This document shows, piece by piece, positions 1 to 6,771 of a DNA stretch of 8,213 nt. The first letter of the stretch is position 1, and every line of letters begins with the position of its first letter. Under the pieces are notes generated by a model that worked only from the letters and a program-made list of their open reading frames with translations, was not told where the DNA came from and searched no databases. The DNA comes from Moraxellaceae bacterium (lineage in GTDB: Bacteria; Pseudomonadota; Gammaproteobacteria; Pseudomonadales; Ketobacteraceae). The DNA is taken from the NCBI GenBank assembly GCA_002402125.1, contig NVVG01000084.1:1-8213 (forward strand), given 5' to 3'. Both the position numbers and the translations under genes were made by a program.

Positions 1-899
1 ATTGAATCATTCATATTAGGATTATCGCCCAATTGAAGACTATCGGTAATAGAAAAAACCGCATTATTCTTTAGAACCCGGTGAACTTCACTAAAAATTT
101 TACGGCGCACCTGAGGTGGCAATTCGTGGAATAGGTTATTACAGATAACAGCGTCGAAAGATTCATTTTCAAATGACAGGTGTTCGGCATTTTCATGGAA
201 GAATTGAACTTTGGTCCCCTTAATATGTTTACGTGCATACTGAATATAATCAGGGCTCAGATCAACACCTACGATTCTAGCTTTCGGAAAGGCAGCTTGA
301 ATTTGCGGAATAAAACTACCAGTACCACAGGCCAATTCCAATATTTTAACGTTATTGTTAGTAGAGATTGTTTTTGCTATCGGCGGCAGAGCCATTCTTC
401 GCATAACATCGGCAACACCACCGAATAAGAATTGCACCGTAAAGTCATATCTTTTTGCCGACTCCTCACTGAACCAACCATCGGTTTGCCAATGAAAGGT
501 TCGTAGATAATAATCGGGGTAGGCATTCTTGTCCGCATGCAGAGGCAATTCTTTCCAATTGTTTTGTTTGGCACGTTGCAACACCCGCACCCCATCTAGC
601 GGCCCACTTGCTAACATGGAGTAAATATAGGACGGCAAGTCGAATCTTAATGCAGATTTCGGATAGTAACCGGCCTTTACATTACGCACGTCTTGTTCAA
701 GCAAGGCATCCAAATCCTTGCGTATTCGACGAATAAATTCTGCTGAGGTTCGCCCTCGCTCTCCTGAAAGCAGTGGCAACACCAACCGCAACGGCCACCG
801 GGACCCCCTGAACATTAGGCGGTGAAAAGTTCGATGCCATACCTCATCAAGAGGCGTAAATTCATCGCCAAAGTAAGGTAAATAAGCCCATGTGTTCAT
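1..899 (-). CDS. Class I SAM-dependent methyltransferase (partial, C-terminus beyond left edge)
   Basis: I translated the minus strand from the ATG at 899-897. It stays open for 299 codons to the window edge, so the C-terminus is missing. The start is supported by GGGGGAG at 912-906, six bases upstream. The Rossmann methyltransferase core begins near residue 185. Motif I, LELACGTGSF, is at 187-196 (SAM-binding glycine loop). The acidic residue that normally contacts the SAM ribose is D213 in VGVDLS. A motif IV-like segment, FDAVICNNLFHELP, is at about 248-261, followed by the helix of a typical post-motif segment (EVHRVLKNN). Residues 1-180 form an extra N-terminal region with a conserved-looking YPDYYLRTFHWQTDGW at 127-142. 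I recognise this as typical of one subfamily of bacterial methyltransferases, but its substrate is unknown to me. The gene is divergent from the suf operon and need not be related to it. The methyltransferase fold is confident; the substrate cannot be called. Confidence 0.85.
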   Translation of the reverse strand, partial: MNTWAYLPYFGDEFTPLDEVWHRTFHRLMFRGSRWPLRLVLPLLSGERGRTSAEFIRRIRKDLDALLEQDVRNVKAGYYPKSALRFDLPSYIYSMLASGPLDGVRVLQRAKQNNWKELPLHADKNAYPDYYLRTFHWQTDGWFSEESAKRYDFTVQFLFGGVADVMRRMALPPIAKTISTNNNVKILELACGTGSFIPQIQAAFPKARIVGVDLSPDYIQYARKHIKGTKVQFFHENAEHLSFENESFDAVICNNLFHELPPQVRRKIFSEVHRVLKNNAVFSITDSLQLGDNPNMNDS

Positions 900-927
900 T
901 ATAAACTCCCCCAATCGTTTTGTTTCT

Positions 928-956
928 ATCCTATTCGAATTCTTCTATGTGGGCAA
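928..956 (-). promoter_or_regulatory. Candidate sigma70-type promoter for the methyltransferase
   Basis: On the minus strand, TTGCCC (956-951) and TAGGAT (933-928) are separated by exactly 17 bases. Each hexamer matches 4 of 6 positions of the -35 and -10 consensus. The expected transcript would start near 921, giving a leader of about 22 bases that contains the GGGGGAG ribosome site. Position and spacing fit, but the hexamers are weak, so this is a prediction only. Confidence 0.3.
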
Positions 957-1094
957 TAATTTGCTGCTACCAGGCCTTTTCAGGTTTCACCCAACCGGAA
1001 TCCTACACGTCCCCCATTTATAAGGTCAAATCGTGCTAACAGAGACGTATTTTAACAAGTAAATGTTCTCACAAAGCAGTGGAAGTAGCTCAAG

Positions 1095-1119
1095 ATATAG
1101 GACTATATTGGTATTATAT
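1095..1119 (+). promoter_or_regulatory. Candidate IscR type 1-like operator over the suf promoter
   Basis: This is a 25-base imperfect dyad. It starts with ATA, has GACT at positions 7-11 of the site region (1101-1104), an A/T-only centre, GGT at 1110-1112 in the right half, and ends in TAT. Against the IscR type 1 consensus as I remember it from Escherichia coli (ATA-SYY-GACT-RWWWY-AGTC-RRS-TAT), I count 17 of 25 matching positions. The left half, including GACT, fits better than the right, where AGTC reads GGTA. It overlaps the extended -10 element of the probable suf promoter, as expected for a repressor site. The regulator itself would have to be encoded elsewhere. An AT-rich promoter can produce some of these matches by chance. 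Confidence 0.35.
1109..1117 (+). promoter_or_regulatory. Extended -10 promoter for the suf operon
   Basis: TGGTATTAT fits the extended -10 pattern TGnTATAAT, with the TG dinucleotide correctly placed and 5 of 6 matches in the hexamer. No good -35 lies 16-18 bases upstream (the sequence there is around CTCAAG), which is tolerated in extended -10 promoters. Transcription would begin near 1124, leaving a leader of about 163 bases before sufB. A second, weaker hexamer, GATAAT at 1189-1194, lacks a -35 and was not preferred. Confidence 0.4.
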
Positions 1120-1145
1120 CATCGGCGAGGTGCCCAATGTTGCGC

Positions 1146-1186
1146 GTTAGCAAACTAACCGATTAGCACAGGTTACGCTGGGTAAC
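1146..1186 (+). repeat. Two short inverted repeats in the sufB leader
   Basis: GTTAG (1146-1150) and CTAAC (1155-1159) form a 5-bp stem around a CAAA loop. GTTAC (1172-1176) and GTAAC (1182-1186) form a second 5-bp stem around GCTGG. Both lie downstream of the predicted transcription start, so they could be weak RNA hairpins or half-sites for a regulator. The stems are short and may be chance. Confidence 0.3.
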
Positions 1187-1276
1187 ATGATAATTCCTGG
1201 TATTGAACGTAATCCGAGACTGTCAAATGACTGCGCTGAACCGACGCATACGGTCTACGATTAATCGAACAATCAC

Positions 1277-1282
1277 GGGTGA
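1277..1282 (+). promoter_or_regulatory. Ribosome binding site that fixes the sufB start
   Basis: GGGTGA lies four bases before the ATG at 1287. GGTGA pairs with the part of the 16S rRNA tail nearest the start, so the short spacing is appropriate. Neither the upstream in-frame TTG (1203) nor the ATG (1227) has a comparable site, which supports 1287 as the true start. Confidence 0.6.
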
Positions 1283-1286
1283 CGAA

Positions 1287-2735
1287 ATGGCAACGCAAGC
1301 ACAAAATTTAGAACGTTTTGTCAACAAGGATTACCCCCATGGGTTTGTCACCGAACTAGACGCTGACAGCTTTGCACTGGGATTAGATGAATCCGTAATA
1401 CGTCATATATCAGCCATAAAAAATGAACCTGATTTTTTACTGCAATGGCGTCTCAAAGCGTACCGACACTGGTTAACGTTAGACACACCAATATGGTCAC
1501 AACTACATTACCCGCCCATTGACTATAACGCCATCAGCTATTATTCCGCTCCAAAATCATCAAGTTCCGGCCCTCAAAGCTTAGCTGATGTTGACCCTAA
1601 AATTTTGCAAACTTATGAAAAGCTAGGCATTCCACTGCACGAAAGAGCGGCCCTCGCTGGAGTAGCGGTCGACGCCGTATTCGACAGTGTATCGGTTGCA
1701 ACAACCTTTAAAGAACAACTTTCTGCTGTGGGCGTGATTTTCTGTTCATTCTCCGAAGCCGTACAAAAACATCCTCAACTAATACAACAATACTTGGGCA
1801 CCGTTGTTCCCTATACAGATAATTTCTACGCCTCGCTAAACGCCGCAGTGTTTAGTGACGGATCTTTTTGTTACATTCCCCAAGGGGTTCACTGCCCTAT
1901 GGAATTATCGACTTATTTCCGTATCAATGCCGCCAACACGGGACAATTTGAGCGCACATTGATCATTGCAGAAGACAATAGCTACGTCAGCTATCTAGAA
2001 GGCTGTACCGCACCGATGCGTGACGAAAATCAACTACATGCCGCCGTAGTGGAGCTTATCGCATTAGAAAATGCCGAGATAAAATACTCTACCGTACAAA
2101 ATTGGTATCCCGGTGACAAAAACGGCAAAGGTGGTATCTATAACTTTGTCACCAAACGCGGTAAATGCCAGGGAAGTCATTCAAAAATATCCTGGACTCA
2201 AGTAGAAACTGGCTCAGCCATCACCTGGAAATATCCCAGTGTTATTTTAAAGGGTGATTTTTCTCAAGGTGAGTTTTATTCCGTAGCGCTAACCAACAAC
2301 TATCAACAAGCAGATACTGGCACCAAAATGATTCATATTGGCAACAATACATCCAGCACCATTATCTCCAAAGGTATTTCTGCCGGCCATGGCTCCAATG
2401 CCTATCGCGGACTAGTACGTGTGGCCGCAAAATCTAACAATGCGCGAAATTATAGCCAATGTGATTCATTGCTATTGGGCGATCAATGCAGTGCTCATAC
2501 CTTCCCTTACATTGAAGTTAACAATGCATCAGCTCAAGTGGAGCATGAGGCCACCACGTCAAAAATAAGTGACGCTCAAATGTTTTATTGTTTGCAACGC
2601 GGCATTGCACCAGAAACCGCGGTATCAATGATCATTAATGGTTTTTGCAAAGAGATATTTCGAAAATTGCCGATGGAATTTGCCGTGGAAGCTCAGGCAT
2701 TAATGGAAGTCAGCCTGGAAGGTTGTGTAGGATAA
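1287..2735 (+). CDS. sufB: SufB, Fe-S cluster assembly scaffold subunit of SufBCD
   Basis: SufB is the cluster-building subunit of the cytoplasmic SufB-SufC2-SufD complex. It receives persulfide sulfur and holds the nascent cluster with SufD. The protein is 482 residues from the ATG at 1287, close to the 495 of Escherichia coli SufB. The frame extends upstream to a TTG at 1203, but those 28 residues are Arg-rich, unlike the family N-terminus as I know it, and have no ribosome site. The beta-helix core contains [14 protein letters not shown] and YLEGCTAP, where C240 corresponds to E. coli Cys254. C392, in [14 protein letters not shown], matches the essential Cys405. H420-E421, in VEHEATTSK, matches His433-Glu434. 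The C-terminal helical segment, [20 protein letters not shown], is the usual SufC-contact region. It is the first gene of the operon, 17 bases before sufC. All key residues seen are intact. Confidence 0.97.
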   Translation: MATQAQNLERFVNKDYPHGFVTELDADSFALGLDESVIRHISAIKNEPDFLLQWRLKAYRHWLTLDTPIWSQLHYPPIDYNAISYYSAPKSSSSGPQSLADVDPKILQTYEKLGIPLHERAALAGVAVDAVFDSVSVATTFKEQLSAVGVIFCSFSEAVQKHPQLIQQYLGTVVPYTDNFYASLNAAVFSDGSFCYIPQGVHCPMELSTYFRINAANTGQFERTLIIAEDNSYVSYLEGCTAPMRDENQLHAAVVELIALENAEIKYSTVQNWYPGDKNGKGGIYNFVTKRGKCQGSHSKISWTQVETGSAITWKYPSVILKGDFSQGEFYSVALTNNYQQADTGTKMIHIGNNTSSTIISKGISAGHGSNAYRGLVRVAAKSNNARNYSQCDSLLLGDQCSAHTFPYIEVNNASAQVEHEATTSKISDAQMFYCLQRGIAPETAVSMIINGFCKEIFRKLPMEFAVEAQALMEVSLEGCVG

Positions 2736-2752
2736 TAAAAGAGAGGCCTGTA

Positions 2753-3523
2753 ATGCTAAAAATCACTAATTTACATGTCAGCATTGACGAAACGCCTATT
2801 CTCAAGGGCCTTAACTTGACAGTAAAGCCTGGAGAGGTTCATGCCATCATGGGTCCTAACGCCTCAGGAAAAAGCACTCTCGCCAATGTGTTAGCCGGTA
2901 GCGAAGATTATCAGGTAAGCGCAGGTGAAATCGTATTTGATGGTAAAAATCTATTGCAACTATCCGTCGATGAACGTGCATGCGAAGGACTCTTCATGGC
3001 GTTCCAATACCCTGTAGAAATTCCCGGCGTTAGTAATGTGCAATTTTTAAAAACGGCGATCAATAGCATGCGCAAATACCATCAGCTAGATGAATTAGAT
3101 GCTATGGATTTTTTACAACAGGTAAAATCCAAAGTCAAACAAGTGGGTATGGACGAAAGTCTACTCTATCGCGCGGTAAATGAAGGGTTTTCCGGGGGTG
3201 AAAAGAAGCGCAACGAGATCTTGCAAATGTTAATACTGGAACCCAAACTCGCCATTCTTGATGAAACAGATTCCGGCCTCGACATTGATGCGCTAAAAAT
3301 TGTTGCCGAGGGGGTAAATGCTTTTCGTAACAACCCTCCACTACATCAGTGGAACCAAGGAATGCAACCTTCGATTATTTTGGTAACCCATTACCAACGA
3401 TTACTGGACTACATTCAGCCTGATTTTGTTCATGTGTTATTGGATGGTCGTATCGTAAAGTCCGCAGGACCAGAATTAGCGTTAGAGTTGGAAGAAAAAG
3501 GCTATAGCGCGTGGGCAGCTTAG
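2753..3523 (+). CDS. sufC: SufC, ABC-type ATPase of the SufBCD complex
   Basis: SufC hydrolyses ATP to drive the conformational change of SufB-SufD during cluster assembly. It is a soluble ABC ATPase with no membrane partner. It has 256 residues from the ATG at 2753, which has GAGAGG six bases upstream. The frame is open further back into the end of sufB, but that start has no support. Walker A, GPNASGKST, is at 34-42 (K40). The Q-loop is FQYP at 84-87. The signature is FSGGEKKR at 146-153, with K152. Walker B, LAILDETD, is at 166-173, with catalytic E171. The H-loop histidine is H213 in ILVTHYQR. K152 and E171 correspond to the residues that form the SufC-specific salt bridge in E. coli. The one oddity is an insertion of roughly nine residues at about 193-207, just before the H-loop strand, which shifts the switch histidine from 203 to 213. 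Confidence 0.97.
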   Translation: MLKITNLHVSIDETPILKGLNLTVKPGEVHAIMGPNASGKSTLANVLAGSEDYQVSAGEIVFDGKNLLQLSVDERACEGLFMAFQYPVEIPGVSNVQFLKTAINSMRKYHQLDELDAMDFLQQVKSKVKQVGMDESLLYRAVNEGFSGGEKKRNEILQMLILEPKLAILDETDSGLDIDALKIVAEGVNAFRNNPPLHQWNQGMQPSIILVTHYQRLLDYIQPDFVHVLLDGRIVKSAGPELALELEEKGYSAWAA

Positions 3524-3536
3524 GGAGGTAATATTA

Positions 3537-4964
3537 ATGAATGCCAGCGAACGTTTTTGTCACGCCTACCATCAAACCCTCCACACTCCTGAGCATGCGC
3601 TAGGGGGCAACAACGACGCCTGGTTCACACAATTTCGAGAACAAGCATTAGATAGTTTTTCCGCACAAGGTTTACCAACCGCCAAGACAGAAAACTGGAA
3701 GTACACCCGACTGAAACCCATTGAGCAAGTGGATTTCAATCACACAACAGCACCTGCAACAACGTTACCTCAAGACCAATTAGATGCCATCCCCCACTGT
3801 CCCAACGGCTATCAATTGGTATTTATCAATGGCCGCTTTGAAGAAAGTCTTTCTAGATTACCACCAATAACAAACGCTCCCATACAAGAGACTATCTTAT
3901 GTGATTTTCATCGGGCCATAGAAACACATAGCGACCACCTAAAATCAACGTTAGGAAAAATCGCCCATACTAATCACCACCCTTTTGCCGCACTCAATTC
4001 TATGTTCACGAGTAACGGCGTTTTTTTGTGGGTCCATCAAAACAATCATATTCAACAACCTATTCATTGTCTGTTTATCAGTACCACCATGGACAAACCC
4101 AATGTTTGCCACCCTCGTTTATTATTGATCATGGAAGACAATAGCGAGGCAACCGTGTTTGAGCATTATATGTTTATACCAGAATTTAAAGGGCTAAAGG
4201 GACCAAATACACAACAGACAACCGAATCGCCCCCCTGCTTTACCAATGCAGTAACGGAAATATTAATGGGTCCCAACGCCAGAATGCAACACTATACCTT
4301 GCAACAAGAATCCCCTGCCAACATTCATATTGCAGGGTTACACGTGATGCAACAACCCTCCAGTTATTTTAGCAACCATAGCTTTTTTCTAGGCGGAAAA
4401 TTAACACGCAATGACATTCGCATTTCTCTTGCGGGAAAAGCTGCAGAATGCGTCTTGACTGGAGGTTATTGTATTGGAGATCAACAACACCTCGATCAAC
4501 ACATACAAATCGATCACCTTGAACCTGAATGTCATAGCAGGACACTCTACAAAGGTGTTATCCAAGATCATGCCCGAGCAGTATTTAACGGAAAAATCGT
4601 AGTCCACCCTGCAGCACAACAAACCAATGCTAAACTCGTCAACAAAAATCTATTACTCTCAACAAAAGGTCATGTAGATACCAAACCCGAATTACAAATC
4701 TATGCCGATGATGTTGTATGTAGCCATGGAGCAACGGTTGGACAATTGGATGACGCCGCATTATTTTACCTGCAAACTCGAGGTATTACCAAAACAGCGG
4801 CCAAAACCCTGTTGGCTTCAGCCTTTATCGGTGAAACCTTAGAGTCCATTTCGCAGCCGCTCATTCAAAAGCTGATTATACCACCGGTACTTAATCAGCT
4901 GAACCAGTTAATCAATCCACTCAAGAAAACGGTATTTAGCAACCATAAAAAAGAAGGTTTATGA
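3537..4964 (+). CDS. sufD: SufD, Fe-S cluster assembly subunit of SufBCD
   Basis: SufD is the SufB paralogue that forms the SufB-SufD heterodimer on which the cluster is built, and it has been linked to iron entry. The protein is 475 residues, longer than the 423 of E. coli SufD. The ATG at 3537 follows GGAGGT, which abuts the sufC stop with seven bases of spacing. The N-terminal helical part has the family motif ENWKYTRLK at 52-60. The beta-helix core follows (about 150-400), with LLIMEDNSEATVFEHY at about 195-211. The C-terminal motif CSHGATVGQLDDAALFYL contains H397, which I align with the functional His360 of E. coli. Extra length includes a Gln/Thr/Pro-rich stretch at about 214-233 between two core strands and a longer C-terminus. 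The stop overlaps the sufS start, indicating translational coupling. Confidence 0.95.
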   Translation: MNASERFCHAYHQTLHTPEHALGGNNDAWFTQFREQALDSFSAQGLPTAKTENWKYTRLKPIEQVDFNHTTAPATTLPQDQLDAIPHCPNGYQLVFINGRFEESLSRLPPITNAPIQETILCDFHRAIETHSDHLKSTLGKIAHTNHHPFAALNSMFTSNGVFLWVHQNNHIQQPIHCLFISTTMDKPNVCHPRLLLIMEDNSEATVFEHYMFIPEFKGLKGPNTQQTTESPPCFTNAVTEILMGPNARMQHYTLQQESPANIHIAGLHVMQQPSSYFSNHSFFLGGKLTRNDIRISLAGKAAECVLTGGYCIGDQQHLDQHIQIDHLEPECHSRTLYKGVIQDHARAVFNGKIVVHPAAQQTNAKLVNKNLLLSTKGHVDTKPELQIYADDVVCSHGATVGQLDDAALFYLQTRGITKTAAKTLLASAFIGETLESISQPLIQKLIIPPVLNQLNQLINPLKKTVFSNHKKEGL

Positions 4965-6223
4965 TGTCTCATGTTCAGGCGACACCTACCATGTTAGCTC
5001 CAAATGTGATCGATTGGGAGGAAATACGTAGGGACTTCCCTTTATTAACTCAACAAATATACGGTAAACCACTAGCATATTTAGACAATGCAGCAACCAC
5101 ACAAAAACCCAATACCGTCATCGAAAGTATTGCGCATTATTATCGCGTGGACAATGCCAACGTCCATCGTGGTGTCTATGCGCTCAGCGAGAGGGCTACA
5201 CAAGCGTACGAGGGTGTACGTGATACGGTAAAAGTATTTTTACAGGCTTCCCACAGAGAAGAAATAATCTTCGTTCGCGGCACCACTGAAGCGATCAACC
5301 TGGTCGCTCAAAGTTTCGCCCGCCCACTGTTAAAACCCGGTGATAATATTCTAATTAGCGATATGGAGCATCACTCCAATATCGTTCCCTGGCAAATTGT
5401 CTGTGAACAAACCGGTGCAGAACTAAAAATTTGCCCGATTAATGATTCCGGTGAAATCATTCTGGATCAATATCGAGCGCTACTAAACAAAAACACCAAA
5501 TTAGTAGCACTCACACATATTTCCAATGCATTAGGCACCATCAATCCAGTACGAGAAATGATTGCTCTCGCCCATAAACAGGGTATTCCAGTGCTTCTAG
5601 ATGGAGCCCAAGCAGCTCCCCACATAGCCGTCAATGTGCAACATCTAGATTGTGATTTTTATACATTTTCTAGCCATAAGATTTTCGGCCCTACTGGTGT
5701 AGGCGTACTCTATGGCAGACAATCTTTGCTAGAAAGCATGCCGCCCTATCAAAGCGGTGGCGATATGATTAGCCGTGTACGCTATGAAAAAACCGAATAC
5801 AACGCTCTGCCCTACAAATTTGAAGCCGGCACACCCAATATAGCCGGTGTCATCGGTTTAGGCTCGGCATTGGATTATATCAGCTCCATCGGTTTGGGCC
5901 ATATCGCCCACCATGAACATGAGCTGCTCGACTACACCACCCAAGCCTTACTGTCCATTAAGGGTTTACGCATTGTTGGCACCGCCAAGCACAAAGCCAG
6001 CATAATATCCTTTGTATTAGATACGGCCCATGCCCATGATATCAGTTCTATTTTAGACCGCGAGGGTGTCGCTATCCGTGCCGGGCATCACTGTGCAATG
6101 CCGGTGATGGAACGTTTTAATGTAGCCGCCACCGCGAGAGCATCCCTAGCGTTTTACAACAATAAAACCGATATCGATCAATTAATCAAAGGCATAGAAG
6201 AGGTAAAGGCTATATTTGGGTAA
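4961..6223 (+). CDS. sufS: SufS, PLP-dependent group II cysteine desulfurase
   Basis: SufS converts L-cysteine to L-alanine and carries the sulfur as a persulfide on an active-site cysteine for SufBCD. The protein is 420 residues, against 406 for E. coli SufS. The cofactor loop RGTTEA is at 106-111, and the ring-stacking histidine is H137 in EHHSN. The PLP lysine is K240 in SSHKIFGPTG. The catalytic cysteine is C378 in RAGHHCAMP, the group II signature. RASLAFYN follows near the C-terminus. H359 lies exactly 19 residues before C378. This is the spacing I recall for His342 and Cys361 of Bacillus SufS, where the histidine takes zinc from SufU. The start is either ATG 4961 or ATG 4964. AGAAGG at 4952-4957 is three bases from the first and six from the second, so the second is slightly favoured. 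The two differ by one residue. Confidence 0.96.
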   Translation: MMSHVQATPTMLAPNVIDWEEIRRDFPLLTQQIYGKPLAYLDNAATTQKPNTVIESIAHYYRVDNANVHRGVYALSERATQAYEGVRDTVKVFLQASHREEIIFVRGTTEAINLVAQSFARPLLKPGDNILISDMEHHSNIVPWQIVCEQTGAELKICPINDSGEIILDQYRALLNKNTKLVALTHISNALGTINPVREMIALAHKQGIPVLLDGAQAAPHIAVNVQHLDCDFYTFSSHKIFGPTGVGVLYGRQSLLESMPPYQSGGDMISRVRYEKTEYNALPYKFEAGTPNIAGVIGLGSALDYISSIGLGHIAHHEHELLDYTTQALLSIKGLRIVGTAKHKASIISFVLDTAHAHDISSILDREGVAIRAGHHCAMPVMERFNVAATARASLAFYNNKTDIDQLIKGIEEVKAIFG

Positions 6224-6233
6224 GTACTACATC

Positions 6234-6239
6234 AGGTGA
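6234..6239 (+). promoter_or_regulatory. Ribosome binding site that fixes the sufU start
   Basis: AGGTGA lies five bases before the ATG at 6245. The in-frame GTG at 6236 falls inside this site and has no Shine-Dalgarno sequence of its own, so the gene is taken to start at 6245. Confidence 0.6.
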
Positions 6240-6244
6240 AGGTT

Positions 6245-6706
6245 ATGGATGAAAGCTTACGGGAACTATACCAAGAAGTGATCATTGATCACGGCCGGCA
6301 CCCCCGCAACTTTACGAAATTAAAAGACTATAACCGCTGTTTAGAGGGGTATAACCCACTGTGCGGAGACCGCGTAGAGCTTTATCTGCTGGTAAAAAAT
6401 AACAAGGTAATAAACGCGAGTTTCCAAGGGGAGGGTTGTGCCATATCAATCGCATCCGCTTCACTAATGATAGAGCTGATTAAAGGCAAAAGTGTCGAAG
6501 AATCTCGACAACTATTTCAAGAATTCCATGACTTGATTACTCAGCAATCACCGCCAATTACCACCTTAGATAACCTAGGAAAGTTATGTGCTTTAGGTGG
6601 TGTCAGCGAATTCCCAAGCAGAGTTAAATGTGCAACCTTGGCTTGGCACATTCTAAATACCGCACTAAGAGATAAAGATACCAGTGAAACAGTGACAACA
6701 GAGTAA
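6245..6706 (+). CDS. sufU: SufU-type Fe-S assembly protein (IscU/NifU-N fold), probable sulfur acceptor for SufS
   Basis: The protein has 153 residues from the ATG at 6245. It has the IscU/SufU fold, with C40 and D42 in YNPLCGD, C65 in GEGCAIS and C129 in SRVKCATLAWH. These are the four positions that bind zinc in Bacillus SufU and the scaffold cysteines in IscU. Between C65 and C129 lies the longer connection typical of SufU, with GGVSEFPSRVKCATLAW at 118-134. The His-Lys-like motif that follows the second cysteine in classic IscU (LPPVK) is not visible. SufU accepts persulfide from SufS and passes it to SufBCD, replacing SufE, for which there is no gene here. The position directly after sufS (21-base gap) supports this. 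It may have been annotated as IscU/NifU-like in relatives. Whether it acts as a zinc sulfurtransferase or as a scaffold is inference. Confidence 0.9.
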   Translation: MDESLRELYQEVIIDHGRHPRNFTKLKDYNRCLEGYNPLCGDRVELYLLVKNNKVINASFQGEGCAISIASASLMIELIKGKSVEESRQLFQEFHDLITQQSPPITTLDNLGKLCALGGVSEFPSRVKCATLAWHILNTALRDKDTSETVTTE

Positions 6707-6771
6707 CGATATAACGGTAATATTGTCATAACAGAATAACCCGTAACACAAGACAGAGAGAGGCACCGGTT

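Larger units (their letters stand above)
900..1286. other. Divergent intergenic region between the methyltransferase and sufB
   Basis: This 387-base stretch contains no gene that I can support on either strand. It holds the outward promoters of the two flanking transcription units, an IscR-like dyad and two small inverted repeats, each listed separately. SUF operons of this gene order often carry an Rrf2-family regulator gene (IscR/SufR-like) immediately upstream of sufB. None is present here, and I saw no recognisable helix-turn-helix or CxxxxxCxxxxxxC-type remnant. The in-frame extension of the sufB frame back to a TTG at 1203 is treated as leader, not coding sequence. Confidence 0.6.

Noticed and set aside
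180..595. Open frames on both strands inside the methyltransferase gene.
   Set aside because: They overlap the well-supported minus-strand methyltransferase frame and show no domain features or ribosome sites.
975..1010. Minus-strand stretch reading like a protein C-terminus (GWVKPEKAW then stop) in the intergenic region.
   Set aside because: The frame is only a dozen codons long between stops, and I cannot assign it to any protein family or insertion sequence end. Treated as noncoding.
1189..1194. GATAAT as the suf -10 hexamer.
   Set aside because: No usable -35 at 16-18 bases and no extended TG element, so it is weaker than TGGTATTAT at 1109-1117.
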